A stretch of 64,000 nucleotides of DNA from Corynebacterium auris (GTDB lineage: Bacteria > Actinomycetota > Actinomycetes > Mycobacteriales > Mycobacteriaceae). Shown in pieces: positions 28,262 to 38,194 of the stretch. Position 1 is the first letter of the stretch. Every line of letters begins with the position of its first letter. The notes below the pieces were generated by a model. It searched no databases, was not told the origin of the DNA, and saw only the letters and a list, made by a program, of their open reading frames with translations. The DNA lies in contig NZ_CP047047.1 of the NCBI RefSeq assembly GCF_030408575.1, positions 682,001 through 746,000 on the forward strand, in the 5' to 3' direction. The position numbers and the translations under genes are program-made.

Positions 28262-31200
28262 ATGCCCGAGGAGATTCTGGAGCGCTTCCACCCCCAGGTA
28301 TCCACCTGGTTCCGGGAGGTTTTCGCCGCGCCCACCCGCGTCCAGGCCGAGGCGTGGGAGTCCATCTCGGCGGGGGAGAACTCCCTGGTGGTCGCCCCGA
28401 CGGGCTCCGGTAAAACGCTCGCGGCCTTCCTCTGGTCCCTCAACAGCCTCGTCGAACGCGCGGGGCAGCAGGCCCTGCCCATCGACGGCGCGCAGACCTC
28501 CACGCACGGCGGGGTGCGGGTGCTCTACATCTCCCCGCTCAAAGCGCTCGGCGTCGACGTGGAAAACAACCTGCGCGCCCCGCTCAACGGCATCGCGCGG
28601 GTGGCGCAGCGCCTCGGCCGCGACATGCCCGACATCTCCGTGGCGGTGCGCTCGGGAGACACCCCGCAGGCCGAGCGCGCCCGCCAGCTGCGCCGGCCGC
28701 CGGACATCCTCATCACCACGCCCGAGTCCCTCTACCTCATGCTCACCTCCAAGGCGGCGGGGATCCTGGCAAGCGTGGACACCGTCATCGTCGACGAGAT
28801 CCACGCGCTCGCCGGCACCAAGCGCGGCGTGCACCTCACCCTCTCGCTGGAGCGCCTCGCGCTCATCGCCGGGCACTTCCAGCGCATCGGCCTGTCCGCC
28901 ACGGTGCGGCCGTTAGACGAGGTGGCGAACTTCCTCGGCCCGCGCACGAACATCATCAACCCGCCGGGGGAGAAGAAGTGGGAGCTCGACGTCGCAGTGC
29001 CCGTCGAGGACATGAGCGACCTGCCGGTGCCCGAGGACGCCTCCACCATCGGCGAGGCGGTCATCGACGACCAACTCGACGCACCCGCGGCGAGCCCCAG
29101 CATCTGGCCCCACATCGAGCGCGCCGTCTACGAGCAGGTCATGGAGCACCGCTCGACCATCGTCTTCGTCAACTCCCGCCGCTCGGCGGAGCGCCTGACC
29201 AGCCAGCTCAACGAGCTGTGGGCGAAAGAGCACGACCCCGAGAGCCTGAGCCCTGCTTTACGACGCCCCCCTGCCCAACTGATGAAGGCCACCGACACCG
29301 CGGGCCACGCCGCCCCGGTCATCGCCCGCGCCCACCACGGCAGCGTGTCCAAGGAGGAGCGCCTGCTCACCGAGACGATGCTCAAGGAGGGCTCGCTGCG
29401 CGCCGTCGTGTCCACCTCCTCTCTCGAGCTGGGTATCGACATGGGCGCGGTGGACCTGGTCGTCCAGGTCGAGTCCCCGCCCTCGGTCGCCTCCGGCCTG
29501 CAGCGCGTCGGGCGCGCCGGGCACACGGTGGGCGCCGTCTCGGAGGGCACCTTCTACCCGAAGCACCGCGCCGACCTCGTGCAAACGGCGGTGACGGTGC
29601 CGCGGATGCGCGCCGGAATGATCGAAAAGCTGCACACCCCCGTCTCCCCGCTCGACGTGCTCACGCAGCAGACGATCGCCGCCGTGAGCGTCGCCGACCT
29701 CGACGTCGACGAGTGGTACGACACCGTGCGCCGCGCCTGGCCCTACCGCGACCTCGCCCGCGAGGTCTACGACGCCGTGATCAACCTGGTCATCGGCGTC
29801 TACCCCTCAACCGACTTCGCCGACTTGCGCCCGCGCGCAGTGCTCGAGGGAAACGTGCTGTCAGCCCGGCCCGGGGCGCAGCGCGTGGCGGTGACCAGCG
29901 GCGGCACCATCCCGGACCGTGGCATGTTCGGCGTGTTCCTCGTCGGCGCGGAGGACGCGGCGCCGCGGCGCGTCGGCGAGCTCGACGAGGAGATGGTCTA
30001 CGAGTCCCGCGTCGGCGACGTGTTCACCCTCGGAGCGTCGAGCTGGCGCATCGAGAACATCACGCGCGACCAGGTGCAGGTCAGCCCGGCGCCCGGGCAC
30101 ACCGGCAGGCTACCCTTCTGGTCCGGCGACGGCCTGGGCAGGCCCTACGAGCTGGGGCTGGCGCTCGGGCAGTTCCGCCGCGAGGCGGGGGAGAACCTCG
30201 ACCCGGCCCTCGACGACAATGCGCGCCGCAACCTGTTGGCCTACCTCGACGAGCAGCGCGAGGCGACGGGGATAGTCCCCGACGAAAAGACCCTCGTGCT
30301 CGAGCGCTTCACCGACGAGCTGGGGGACTGGCGGGTGGTCCTGCACACGCCCTTCGGCAAGGGCGTCAACGCCGCGTGGGCGCTGGCCGCCGGGTGGCGG
30401 GTGTCCCAGGAGACGGGCATGGACGCCCAGGCCGTCGCCGGCGACGACGGCATTGTCCTGCGCCTGCCGCAGGGGGAGAAGGAGCCGGGCGGGTCGCTTT
30501 TCATCTTCGACGCCGAGGAGATCTCCGACATCGTCACCGAGCAGGTGGGCAACTCCGCCCTGTTCGCCTCGCGCTTTCGCGAGTGCGCCGCCCGCGCCCT
30601 GCTGTTGCCGCGGCGCAACCCCGGCAAACGCGCCCCCCTGTGGCAGCAGCGCCAGCGCGCCCAGCAGCTCCTCGACGTCGCCCGGAACTACCCGTCCTTC
30701 CCGATCATCCTGGAGACGGTGCGCGAGTGCCTCCAGGACGTCTACGACCTGCCCTCCCTGCGCACCGTGATGGGAGACATTGCCACGCGGCGCGTGCGCA
30801 TCGCCGAGGTCACCACCGACCAGCCCAGCCCCTTCGCCTCCTCGCTGCTGTTCAACTACACCGGCGCGTTCATGTACGAGGGCGATACCCCACTGGCGGA
30901 AAAGCGCGCCGCCGCGCTCTCACTGGACCCGGCCCTTCTGGCCAAGCTGCTGGGCACTGTCGAGCTGCGCGACCTGCTCGACCCGGAGATCATCGCGGAG
31001 GTCGACGCCTCGCTGCGCCGCCTCGGCCGCGCCACCACGCCGGAGCAGTTCGCGGACACGCTGCGCATGGTGGGCCCGGTGCCCCTCGACGAGCTCGCCG
31101 ACTACACGCCCGTGCCCCTGGCCGGGCTGGAGTCCTCCCTCGGCGCGCGCGTGATGCGGGTGCGCATCGGCGGCCGCGAGCACATCGCCCAGAGCCTCGA

Positions 31201-32836
31201 CGCGCCGCTGCTTCGCGACGGCCTGGGCATCCCCGTCCCGCCCGGCGTGGCCGCCCGGCAGGCCACCGTCCCCGACGCCCTGACCCAGCTGGTCAACCGC
31301 TGGGTGCGCACCCGCGGCCCGTTCACGCTGCGCGACCTCGCGAGCGCCTTCGGCCTCGCCATCGGCGCGGCCCACGCCGCGCTGGACCCCGACAAGGTGG
31401 TCGAGGGCCGCTACCGCCAGGGGGTTCAGGAAAAGGAGTACGTCGCCCCCGAGGTGCTGCGCCTGATCCGCTCCCGCTCGCTGGCCCGCGCCCGCGCCCA
31501 GACCCGCCCGGTGAGCCAGTCCGCCTACGGGCGCTTCGTGCCTGCCTGGCTCAACGTGGCCCCCGTCGGTGTCACGCCCGCGCTGCGCGGCGCCGACGGC
31601 GTCTTCGCCGCCGTCGAGCAGCTCGCCGGGGTGCGCCTGCCCGCCTCGGCGTGGGAGTCGTGGATCCTGCCCTCGCGCGTCGGCGACTACCGCCCCGAGA
31701 TGCTCGACGAGCTCACCTCCTCCGGCGAAATCGCCATCGTCGGCGCCGGCAAGGCCGGCGCGCGCGACCCGTGGATCATGCTCCTGCCCACCGACTACGC
31801 CGCCCAGCTCGCCCCGCAGGTGGACGAGCCTTTGCTCTCGCTCACCCAGGCGCAGGTGATGGAGAAAATCCGCGCCGGGGGAGGGTTTTTGTTCACCGAC
31901 CTGCTCACCGGGTCGACCACTGCGGAGGAGCTGCGCGAATCGGTGTGGGACCTGGTGGAAGCGGGGCTCGTCTCCCCGGACTCCTTCGCCCCCATCCGCG
32001 CGCGGCTGGCCGGGGGCAGGACCGCGCACCGGGCGCGGCGGCGTCCCTCGCGCTCGCGGGTGCGCTCGGGGCGGACCTCCTTTAGCTCCGCCACCCCGCC
32101 CGACATGGTGGGGCGCTGGGCGGCCTCGCCCGCCGCCGACGCTGACCCCACGCGCCGCTCCGTGGCGCTCGGGGAGGCGTGGCTGGACCGTTACGGGATG
32201 GTCACCCGCGGCGCGGTGGTGGCCGAGGACGTCGTCGGCGGTTTCGCCCTGGCCTACAAGGTGCTCAGCGGCTTCGAGGAATCGGGCAAGGCCATGCGCG
32301 GCTACCTCATCGACGGCCTCGGCGCGGCCCAGTTCTCCACGCCCGCCACCATTGACCGCCTGCGCGGACACCAGGATTCCGAGGACGTCGCCGGCTGGCC
32401 CTCCGGCACGCGCGAGCCGCGCGTCTACGTCCTCGCCGCCACCGACCCCGCTAACCCCTACGGCGCGGCGCTGCCCTGGCCGGAGCAGGGCCCGACGCGC
32501 AGCGCGGGCGCCGTCGTCGTGCTTATCGACGGCCTCCTCGCCGCCCACCTCACCCGCGGCGGCAAAACCATGACGACGTTTTTCGACCACTTCCCGCCGG
32601 ACACCGGCGACCCGCTCGAGACCGTCGTCGCGGCCCTGGCCGAGGCCGTCGAGCGCGGCCGGATGCGCCCGGTCAGCGTGGAAAAGCTCAACGGAGAGTC
32701 CGCCTACCGCCTGCGCGACTACGGCGCCGCCGTAACGCCCCGCGGCGCGCGCATCGGCGGGTCGGCCGCCGCCGCGCCCAAGCGGCGGGGCAGGACGGTG
32801 GCCGAGGCCGTCGATGAGCTCAGCTTCGACGACTAG
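28262..32836 (+). CDS. lhr: Lhr-type ATP-dependent helicase
   Basis: A 1524-residue long-form superfamily 2 helicase. RecA-like domain 1 has the Q-motif region PTRVQAEAWESI, Walker A APTGSGKTLAAF, DEIHALAGTKRG and SAT (LSATVRP). Domain 2 has IVFVNSRRSAERL and the QRVGRAGH motif. A winged-helix and Lhr-core region follow, then a large C-terminal portion typical of the full-length bacterial protein. ATG 28262 is used; GTG 28253 would add three residues. The neighbouring nei gene is a conserved partner (Rv3296-Rv3297), linking it to DNA repair. Confidence 0.93.
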   Translation: MPEEILERFHPQVSTWFREVFAAPTRVQAEAWESISAGENSLVVAPTGSGKTLAAFLWSLNSLVERAGQQALPIDGAQTSTHGGVRVLYISPLKALGVDVENNLRAPLNGIARVAQRLGRDMPDISVAVRSGDTPQAERARQLRRPPDILITTPESLYLMLTSKAAGILASVDTVIVDEIHALAGTKRGVHLTLSLERLALIAGHFQRIGLSATVRPLDEVANFLGPRTNIINPPGEKKWELDVAVPVEDMSDLPVPEDASTIGEAVIDDQLDAPAASPSIWPHIERAVYEQVMEHRSTIVFVNSRRSAERLTSQLNELWAKEHDPESLSPALRRPPAQLMKATDTAGHAAPVIARAHHGSVSKEERLLTETMLKEGSLRAVVSTSSLELGIDMGAVDLVVQVESPPSVASGLQRVGRAGHTVGAVSEGTFYPKHRADLVQTAVTVPRMRAGMIEKLHTPVSPLDVLTQQTIAAVSVADLDVDEWYDTVRRAWPYRDLAREVYDAVINLVIGVYPSTDFADLRPRAVLEGNVLSARPGAQRVAVTSGGTIPDRGMFGVFLVGAEDAAPRRVGELDEEMVYESRVGDVFTLGASSWRIENITRDQVQVSPAPGHTGRLPFWSGDGLGRPYELGLALGQFRREAGENLDPALDDNARRNLLAYLDEQREATGIVPDEKTLVLERFTDELGDWRVVLHTPFGKGVNAAWALAAGWRVSQETGMDAQAVAGDDGIVLRLPQGEKEPGGSLFIFDAEEISDIVTEQVGNSALFASRFRECAARALLLPRRNPGKRAPLWQQRQRAQQLLDVARNYPSFPIILETVRECLQDVYDLPSLRTVMGDIATRRVRIAEVTTDQPSPFASSLLFNYTGAFMYEGDTPLAEKRAAALSLDPALLAKLLGTVELRDLLDPEIIAEVDASLRRLGRATTPEQFADTLRMVGPVPLDELADYTPVPLAGLESSLGARVMRVRIGGREHIAQSLDAPLLRDGLGIPVPPGVAARQATVPDALTQLVNRWVRTRGPFTLRDLASAFGLAIGAAHAALDPDKVVEGRYRQGVQEKEYVAPEVLRLIRSRSLARARAQTRPVSQSAYGRFVPAWLNVAPVGVTPALRGADGVFAAVEQLAGVRLPASAWESWILPSRVGDYRPEMLDELTSSGEIAIVGAGKAGARDPWIMLLPTDYAAQLAPQVDEPLLSLTQAQVMEKIRAGGGFLFTDLLTGSTTAEELRESVWDLVEAGLVSPDSFAPIRARLAGGRTAHRARRRPSRSRVRSGRTSFSSATPPDMVGRWAASPAADADPTRRSVALGEAWLDRYGMVTRGAVVAEDVVGGFALAYKVLSGFEESGKAMRGYLIDGLGAAQFSTPATIDRLRGHQDSEDVAGWPSGTREPRVYVLAATDPANPYGAALPWPEQGPTRSAGAVVVLIDGLLAAHLTRGGKTMTTFFDHFPPDTGDPLETVVAALAEAVERGRMRPVSVEKLNGESAYRLRDYGAAVTPRGARIGGSAAAAPKRRGRTVAEAVDELSFDD

Positions 32837-32870
32837 CGCTACACTGCTCGGATGCGAGAAAGGCCAACCG

Positions 32871-33662
32871 ATGCCCGAAGGTGATTCCGTCTACCAGCTG
32901 GCCGCGCGCCTGAAGTGGATGGAAGGCCGCCGCGTGACCCGCTGCGACCTGCGCGTTCCCCGCTACGCCACGGTGGATTTTTCCGGCACGCTCTGCCGGC
33001 GCGTCTGGCCCTACGGCAAGCACCTGTTCATGCAGTTCGGTGCGGACATCCTGCACACGCACCTGAAAATGGAAGGAACGTGGGCCATTCACCGTGCCGG
33101 CGCCCGGTGGAGAAAGCCCGGCCACACCGCCCGCGTGGTGCTGCGCCTCGACGACCCCAAAGGGGAGATCGAGCTGGTGGGCCACCAGCTCGGGCTGGTG
33201 GATGTTTTTCCCGCCCGCGAGTACCCCCAGCGTATGGGCTACCTCGGCCCGGACATGCTGGCGGAGAACTTCGACCACGAGGAGGTGGCGCGCCGCATTC
33301 GCAGCCACCCCGACCTGGAAATTGGCAGGGCGCTGCTGGATCAAAAAAACGCGGCCGGGATCGGCAACGAATACCGCGCCGAGATCTGCTTCATCGCCGG
33401 GGCGCATCCAGCTGAACCGGTGCGCCGGGTGGACGTCGACAAGCATGTGCGCATCGCGCGCAAGCTGATGTGGGCGAACCGAAACTCCCCGGTCCGGGTG
33501 ACCACGGGGATCAAGCGGGCCGGGGAGACGAGCTACGTCTTCGGGCGCAACAACAAGCCCTGCCGCAGGTGCGGCACGCTGATTACCAAGGGCTTCCTCG
33601 GCGGGGCGGGCGATCTGGAGCGGGTTATCTGGTGGTGTCCTTCGTGCCAGCCTTCTCCTTGA
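32871..33662 (+). CDS. nei2: Endonuclease VIII-type DNA glycosylase (Nei2)
   Basis: A 263-residue Fpg/Nei DNA glycosylase/AP lyase. After Met removal the catalytic Pro-Glu is in MPEGDSVYQ. Landmarks are KHLFMQF, DILHTHLKMEG, GRALLDQKNAAGIGNEYRAE, SYVFGRNNKPCRRCG and the zinc finger closing WWCPSC. ATG 32871 is set by the mandatory N-terminal PEGD. It sits 34 bases after lhr and probably shares its transcript. Its 3' end overlaps the convergent dedA gene by 38 bases. Confidence 0.94.
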   Translation: MPEGDSVYQLAARLKWMEGRRVTRCDLRVPRYATVDFSGTLCRRVWPYGKHLFMQFGADILHTHLKMEGTWAIHRAGARWRKPGHTARVVLRLDDPKGEIELVGHQLGLVDVFPAREYPQRMGYLGPDMLAENFDHEEVARRIRSHPDLEIGRALLDQKNAAGIGNEYRAEICFIAGAHPAEPVRRVDVDKHVRIARKLMWANRNSPVRVTTGIKRAGETSYVFGRNNKPCRRCGTLITKGFLGGAGDLERVIWWCPSCQPSP

Positions 33663-34260
33663 CCGCGCGCCAGATGAAGAAGGCCACGATACCCACGATG
33701 ATCAGGGCGAGGATGACGTAGACAACGTTGGAGTAGGTGTTGATGTACTCCTCGACAATGCTCCAGTTCTCCCCGAGGTAAAAGCCAAGCGTGATGAGGA
33801 TGATGTTCCACACCGCCGAGCCCAGCGTGGTCCACAGGCCGAAGGTGAGCAGATTCATACGTGCCAGCCCAGCGGGGATGGAGATGAGCGAGCGCACCCC
33901 CGGGATGAGGCGGCCGATGAGCACCGAAGCCCGGCCGTACTTGTCGAAGAAGTCGAGGGCCTTGTCGACGTCCGACTCCTTGACCAGCCACATCCAGTCC
34001 GCGATGCGGCGCAGCCTGTCCGCCCCGAGCCAGGCGCCGAGCCCGTAGAGGATGTACGCGCCGACCACCGCGCCGACGACAGACCAGATGAACACCGCGA
34101 CGAAGTTCAGTGAGCCCTGGGACACGGTGAAGCCCGCCAGGGGCAGGACCACCTCGGAGGGGATCGGCGGGAACAGGTTTTCCAGCAGGATGGCGATGCC
34201 GACGCCGGGGGCGCCGAGCACCTCCATCAGGTTGACGATCCAGTCGATGATCGCTTGCAT
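33625..34260 (-). CDS. DedA-family membrane protein
   Basis: A 211-residue integral membrane protein with the DedA/SNARE-associated domain: LENLFPPIPSEVVLPLAGF, the re-entrant segment, KYGRASVLIGRLIPGVRSLISIPAGLARM (in parts) and WNIILITLGFYLGENW. Recent work links DedA proteins to lipid-carrier (undecaprenyl phosphate) flipping and pH homeostasis; that role here is inference. The reading frame continues 38 bases into the end of nei2 on the opposite strand. Confidence 0.88.
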   Translation of the reverse strand: MQAIIDWIVNLMEVLGAPGVGIAILLENLFPPIPSEVVLPLAGFTVSQGSLNFVAVFIWSVVGAVVGAYILYGLGAWLGADRLRRIADWMWLVKESDVDKALDFFDKYGRASVLIGRLIPGVRSLISIPAGLARMNLLTFGLWTTLGSAVWNIILITLGFYLGENWSIVEEYINTYSNVVYVILALIIVGIVAFFIWRAVKEKAGTKDTTR

Positions 34261-34308
34261 GTGTGGGGAGCCTTCCTCAGGGGACCAAAATCAGCCCCTC
34301 ATTGTGCC

Positions 34309-35796
34309 CTATTGCACCTTGAGCGACCAAGTGTGCACCGGCGCGCCGTCCTCCTCGTTGCGTAGGTATTGCCTGAGAACCCTTTCGAGGGCCTCCATCC
34401 GCTCCGGGCTGCCGGGGGTGGTGCCTGCCCCGACCTCGTTCAGCGCGGCGAGCTGCCAACTCGCGCCGTTCTGGCGGCGGCGGGCACGCCCCTCGATGAT
34501 GCCGAGGTACTCGTCGATGCTGGCCTCGTCGACGTCCAGCGACGCCAGCCCCTCGCGCGCCTGGGGGAGTAGGTGGTCGACGACGAGCTCCGCGACCTCG
34601 ATGGTGCCCAGGGTGGGCCACATCATCCTGGCGCTCAAACCGTCGCGGGCGCCGGCCTCGAAGTTCGCTGCGGCCTGCTCGAAACGCAGCCGCGACCACA
34701 CGGGCCGGTTCTGCGTGCCCAGGTATTTCACCAGGCCGTAGTAGAAGGCGGCGTCGGCCACCATGTCCTTGACGGTGGGGCCGGCGGGCAGCAGGCGGTT
34801 TTCCACCCGGATGTGGGACAGCTCCCCGTTGGGGTCGTAGATGGGGCGGTTCCACCGCCACACGGTTCCGTTGTGCAGGTTGAGGTAGTGCAGCCCGGGG
34901 TTCTCGCCGGTCATGATGGGCTTGCCCGCCTCGACGCGGCCCTCGGGGATGAGCGGGGAGAAGTAGCGCACGTTCTCCTCGAACAGGTCGAACACGGAGG
35001 TGATCCACCGCTCGCCGAACCAGACGCGGGGGCGCACACCCTGGTTGATGAGCTCCTTGGTGCGGGTGTCGATGGACTGCGTGAACACGGGGATGCGGGA
35101 TTCGTGCCAGAGGCGCCGGCCGAGGAACAGCGGCGAGTTTGCGCTCAGGGCCGCCTGCACCCCGGCGATGGCCTGGGAGGCGTTCCACGCCGCAGCGAAG
35201 CGGTCGGGCGCGACCTGCAGGTGCAGCTGCATCGAGGTGCAGGCCGACTCGGTAGCGATGCCCTCGAAGTCGTGCTCGACGCTTTCCACCCGGCTCAAGC
35301 CGATGCGGACCAGCTCGCCGCGCGACTCCATGACGGAGTTGTTGAGGCCCCGGTAGCGAAACTCGTTGGTGATCCACTCCGGGTCCTCGAGGAACTCCGT
35401 GGTCAGGGTTGGTAGCGTGCCGATCATCGCTACGCGCACCCCGCAGGCTGCGGCCGCATCCTTGGCCGCGCGCAGGCGCGCGCTGAGGGCGGCTTCCAGC
35501 TGCGCGAGGCCGTCGCCAGCCGGGCTTGACGGGGGCAGGTTGAGTTCGATGTTGTAGGCGCCGATCTCGGACTGGTAGTCCTCGTCCAGGTGCTCTAGCA
35601 CGTCCTGGTTGCGCCGGGCCGGGCGCATCTGATCGTCGACGAGGTTGAGCTCCAGCTCGAGGCCGATGGTGCCCTGGTTGATGAACTCGGCGCGCTGCAG
35701 GTGGCGGTCGAAGACCTCGAGCTCGTCCTCCAGGCGCTTGCGGTAGATCGAGCGCTGCCGCGCCGTGTAGGTGTCCGTGGAAAGTGAGTCGCCCAT
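34309..35796 (-). CDS. Glutamate-cysteine ligase-family (GCS2-like) protein
   Basis: A 495-residue protein of the carboxylate-amine ligase fold. Landmarks: FINQGTIGLELELNLVDDQM, SEIGAYNIELNLPPSS, ACTSMQLHLQVAPDRFAAAW, FDLFEENVRYFSPLIPEG and WRWNRPIYDPNGELSHIRVENR (in parts). Actinobacteria use mycothiol rather than glutathione, so a true gamma-glutamylcysteine role is uncertain. ATG 35796 lies one base after the pgi stop, so it is certainly co-transcribed with pgi; the logic of that pairing is unclear. Confidence 0.8.
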   Translation of the reverse strand: MGDSLSTDTYTARQRSIYRKRLEDELEVFDRHLQRAEFINQGTIGLELELNLVDDQMRPARRNQDVLEHLDEDYQSEIGAYNIELNLPPSSPAGDGLAQLEAALSARLRAAKDAAAACGVRVAMIGTLPTLTTEFLEDPEWITNEFRYRGLNNSVMESRGELVRIGLSRVESVEHDFEGIATESACTSMQLHLQVAPDRFAAAWNASQAIAGVQAALSANSPLFLGRRLWHESRIPVFTQSIDTRTKELINQGVRPRVWFGERWITSVFDLFEENVRYFSPLIPEGRVEAGKPIMTGENPGLHYLNLHNGTVWRWNRPIYDPNGELSHIRVENRLLPAGPTVKDMVADAAFYYGLVKYLGTQNRPVWSRLRFEQAAANFEAGARDGLSARMMWPTLGTIEVAELVVDHLLPQAREGLASLDVDEASIDEYLGIIEGRARRRQNGASWQLAALNEVGAGTTPGSPERMEALERVLRQYLRNEEDGAPVHTWSLKVQ

Positions 35797-35797
35797 G

Positions 35798-37435
<1,638 letters not shown>

Positions 37436-37516
37436 GGGCTCCTCCTCGACTCATAAGTGCCAGCTTCTTTTAACGCTAGTGAAAAAGTCCCAGGTGCGTG
37501 CGTATTGTTGAGGAGC

Positions 37517-37822
37517 ATGAGCATTGTGAAGATCAACGCGATCACCGTTCCCGCTGGCGGCGGCGAGGAGCTGGAGCGCCGGTTCGCCGCCCGCAAGCAC
37601 GCGATCGACGAGCAGCCCGGCTTCGAGGGCTTCCAGTTGCTGCGCCCCGTCAAGGGCGAGGAGCGCTACTTTGTGGTCACCCGCTGGGCGGACGAGGCCT
37701 CCTACGAGGCGTGGTGGCAGGGGCAGGGCAGGGCCTCGCACGCGGGCCAGGAGCGCACCCCCGTCTCCTCCCGCGCTGAGCTGCTTGAGTTCGAGGTTGT
37801 GCTCGATTCGCTAGAGCAGTAG
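37517..37822 (+). CDS. mhuD: Haem-degrading monooxygenase, MhuD/IsdG type
   Basis: A 101-residue dimeric ABM-fold protein. Asn7 (MSIVKIN), Trp66 (AWWQG) and His75 (RASHAG) fall at exactly the positions of the catalytic Asn, Trp and haem-ligand His of M. tuberculosis MhuD. This supports haem breakdown with iron release instead of a generic quinone monooxygenase. ATG 37517 follows AGGAG. Divergent from pgi. No haem-uptake gene is adjacent. Confidence 0.82.
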   Translation: MSIVKINAITVPAGGGEELERRFAARKHAIDEQPGFEGFQLLRPVKGEERYFVVTRWADEASYEAWWQGQGRASHAGQERTPVSSRAELLEFEVVLDSLEQ

Positions 37823-37830
37823 CGCCCCTT

Positions 37831-38124
37831 CTAGCCCAGCTTCCCGCGGCCGAGGCGGAGCAGAATCGACGCCAAGGCTGGCCCGTCTTCGCCGAGCTCG
37901 TCGCGGAACTGGTTGATGATGGCTACCTCGCGCGTGTAGACGAGCTTGGTGCCGCCCGAGCCCATGCGTGTCCTGCCGATCGCCTGTGACACTTGGGAAC
38001 GCCGCTTGACCGCGTCGAGGATGACCCTGTCGAGGCGGTCGATCTCCTTGCGGTACTGCTGAATCTCCGCGTCCGACAGCGGGTCGTCGGTGCCCGAGGG
38101 CAGGCGGATGTCGAAATCGCTCAT
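37831..38124 (-). CDS. Chorismate mutase (AroQ class, short actinobacterial form)
   Basis: A 97-residue all-helical protein converting chorismate to prephenate for Phe/Tyr synthesis. The family core is EIQQYRKEIDRLDRVILDAV, then KRRSQVSQAIGRTRMGSGGT with active-site Arg/Lys, and VYTREVAIINQFRDELG. It resembles Rv0948c, a weakly active enzyme that is boosted by complex formation with DAHP synthase. The pcrA neighbour is likewise conserved (Rv0949). Confidence 0.9.
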   Translation of the reverse strand: MSDFDIRLPSGTDDPLSDAEIQQYRKEIDRLDRVILDAVKRRSQVSQAIGRTRMGSGGTKLVYTREVAIINQFRDELGEDGPALASILLRLGRGKLG

Positions 38125-38194
38125 GCTGGGAGATTATGCCACCGCAGTCGCGCCGCTGGGCGTGTCGGGAGGGGATTGTAGGGTGGAGTTCATC

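Noticed and set aside
28978..32085. 1035-codon frame in another phase of lhr
   Set aside because: Arg/Pro/Ala-rich frame-shift shadow inside a clearly functional helicase gene.
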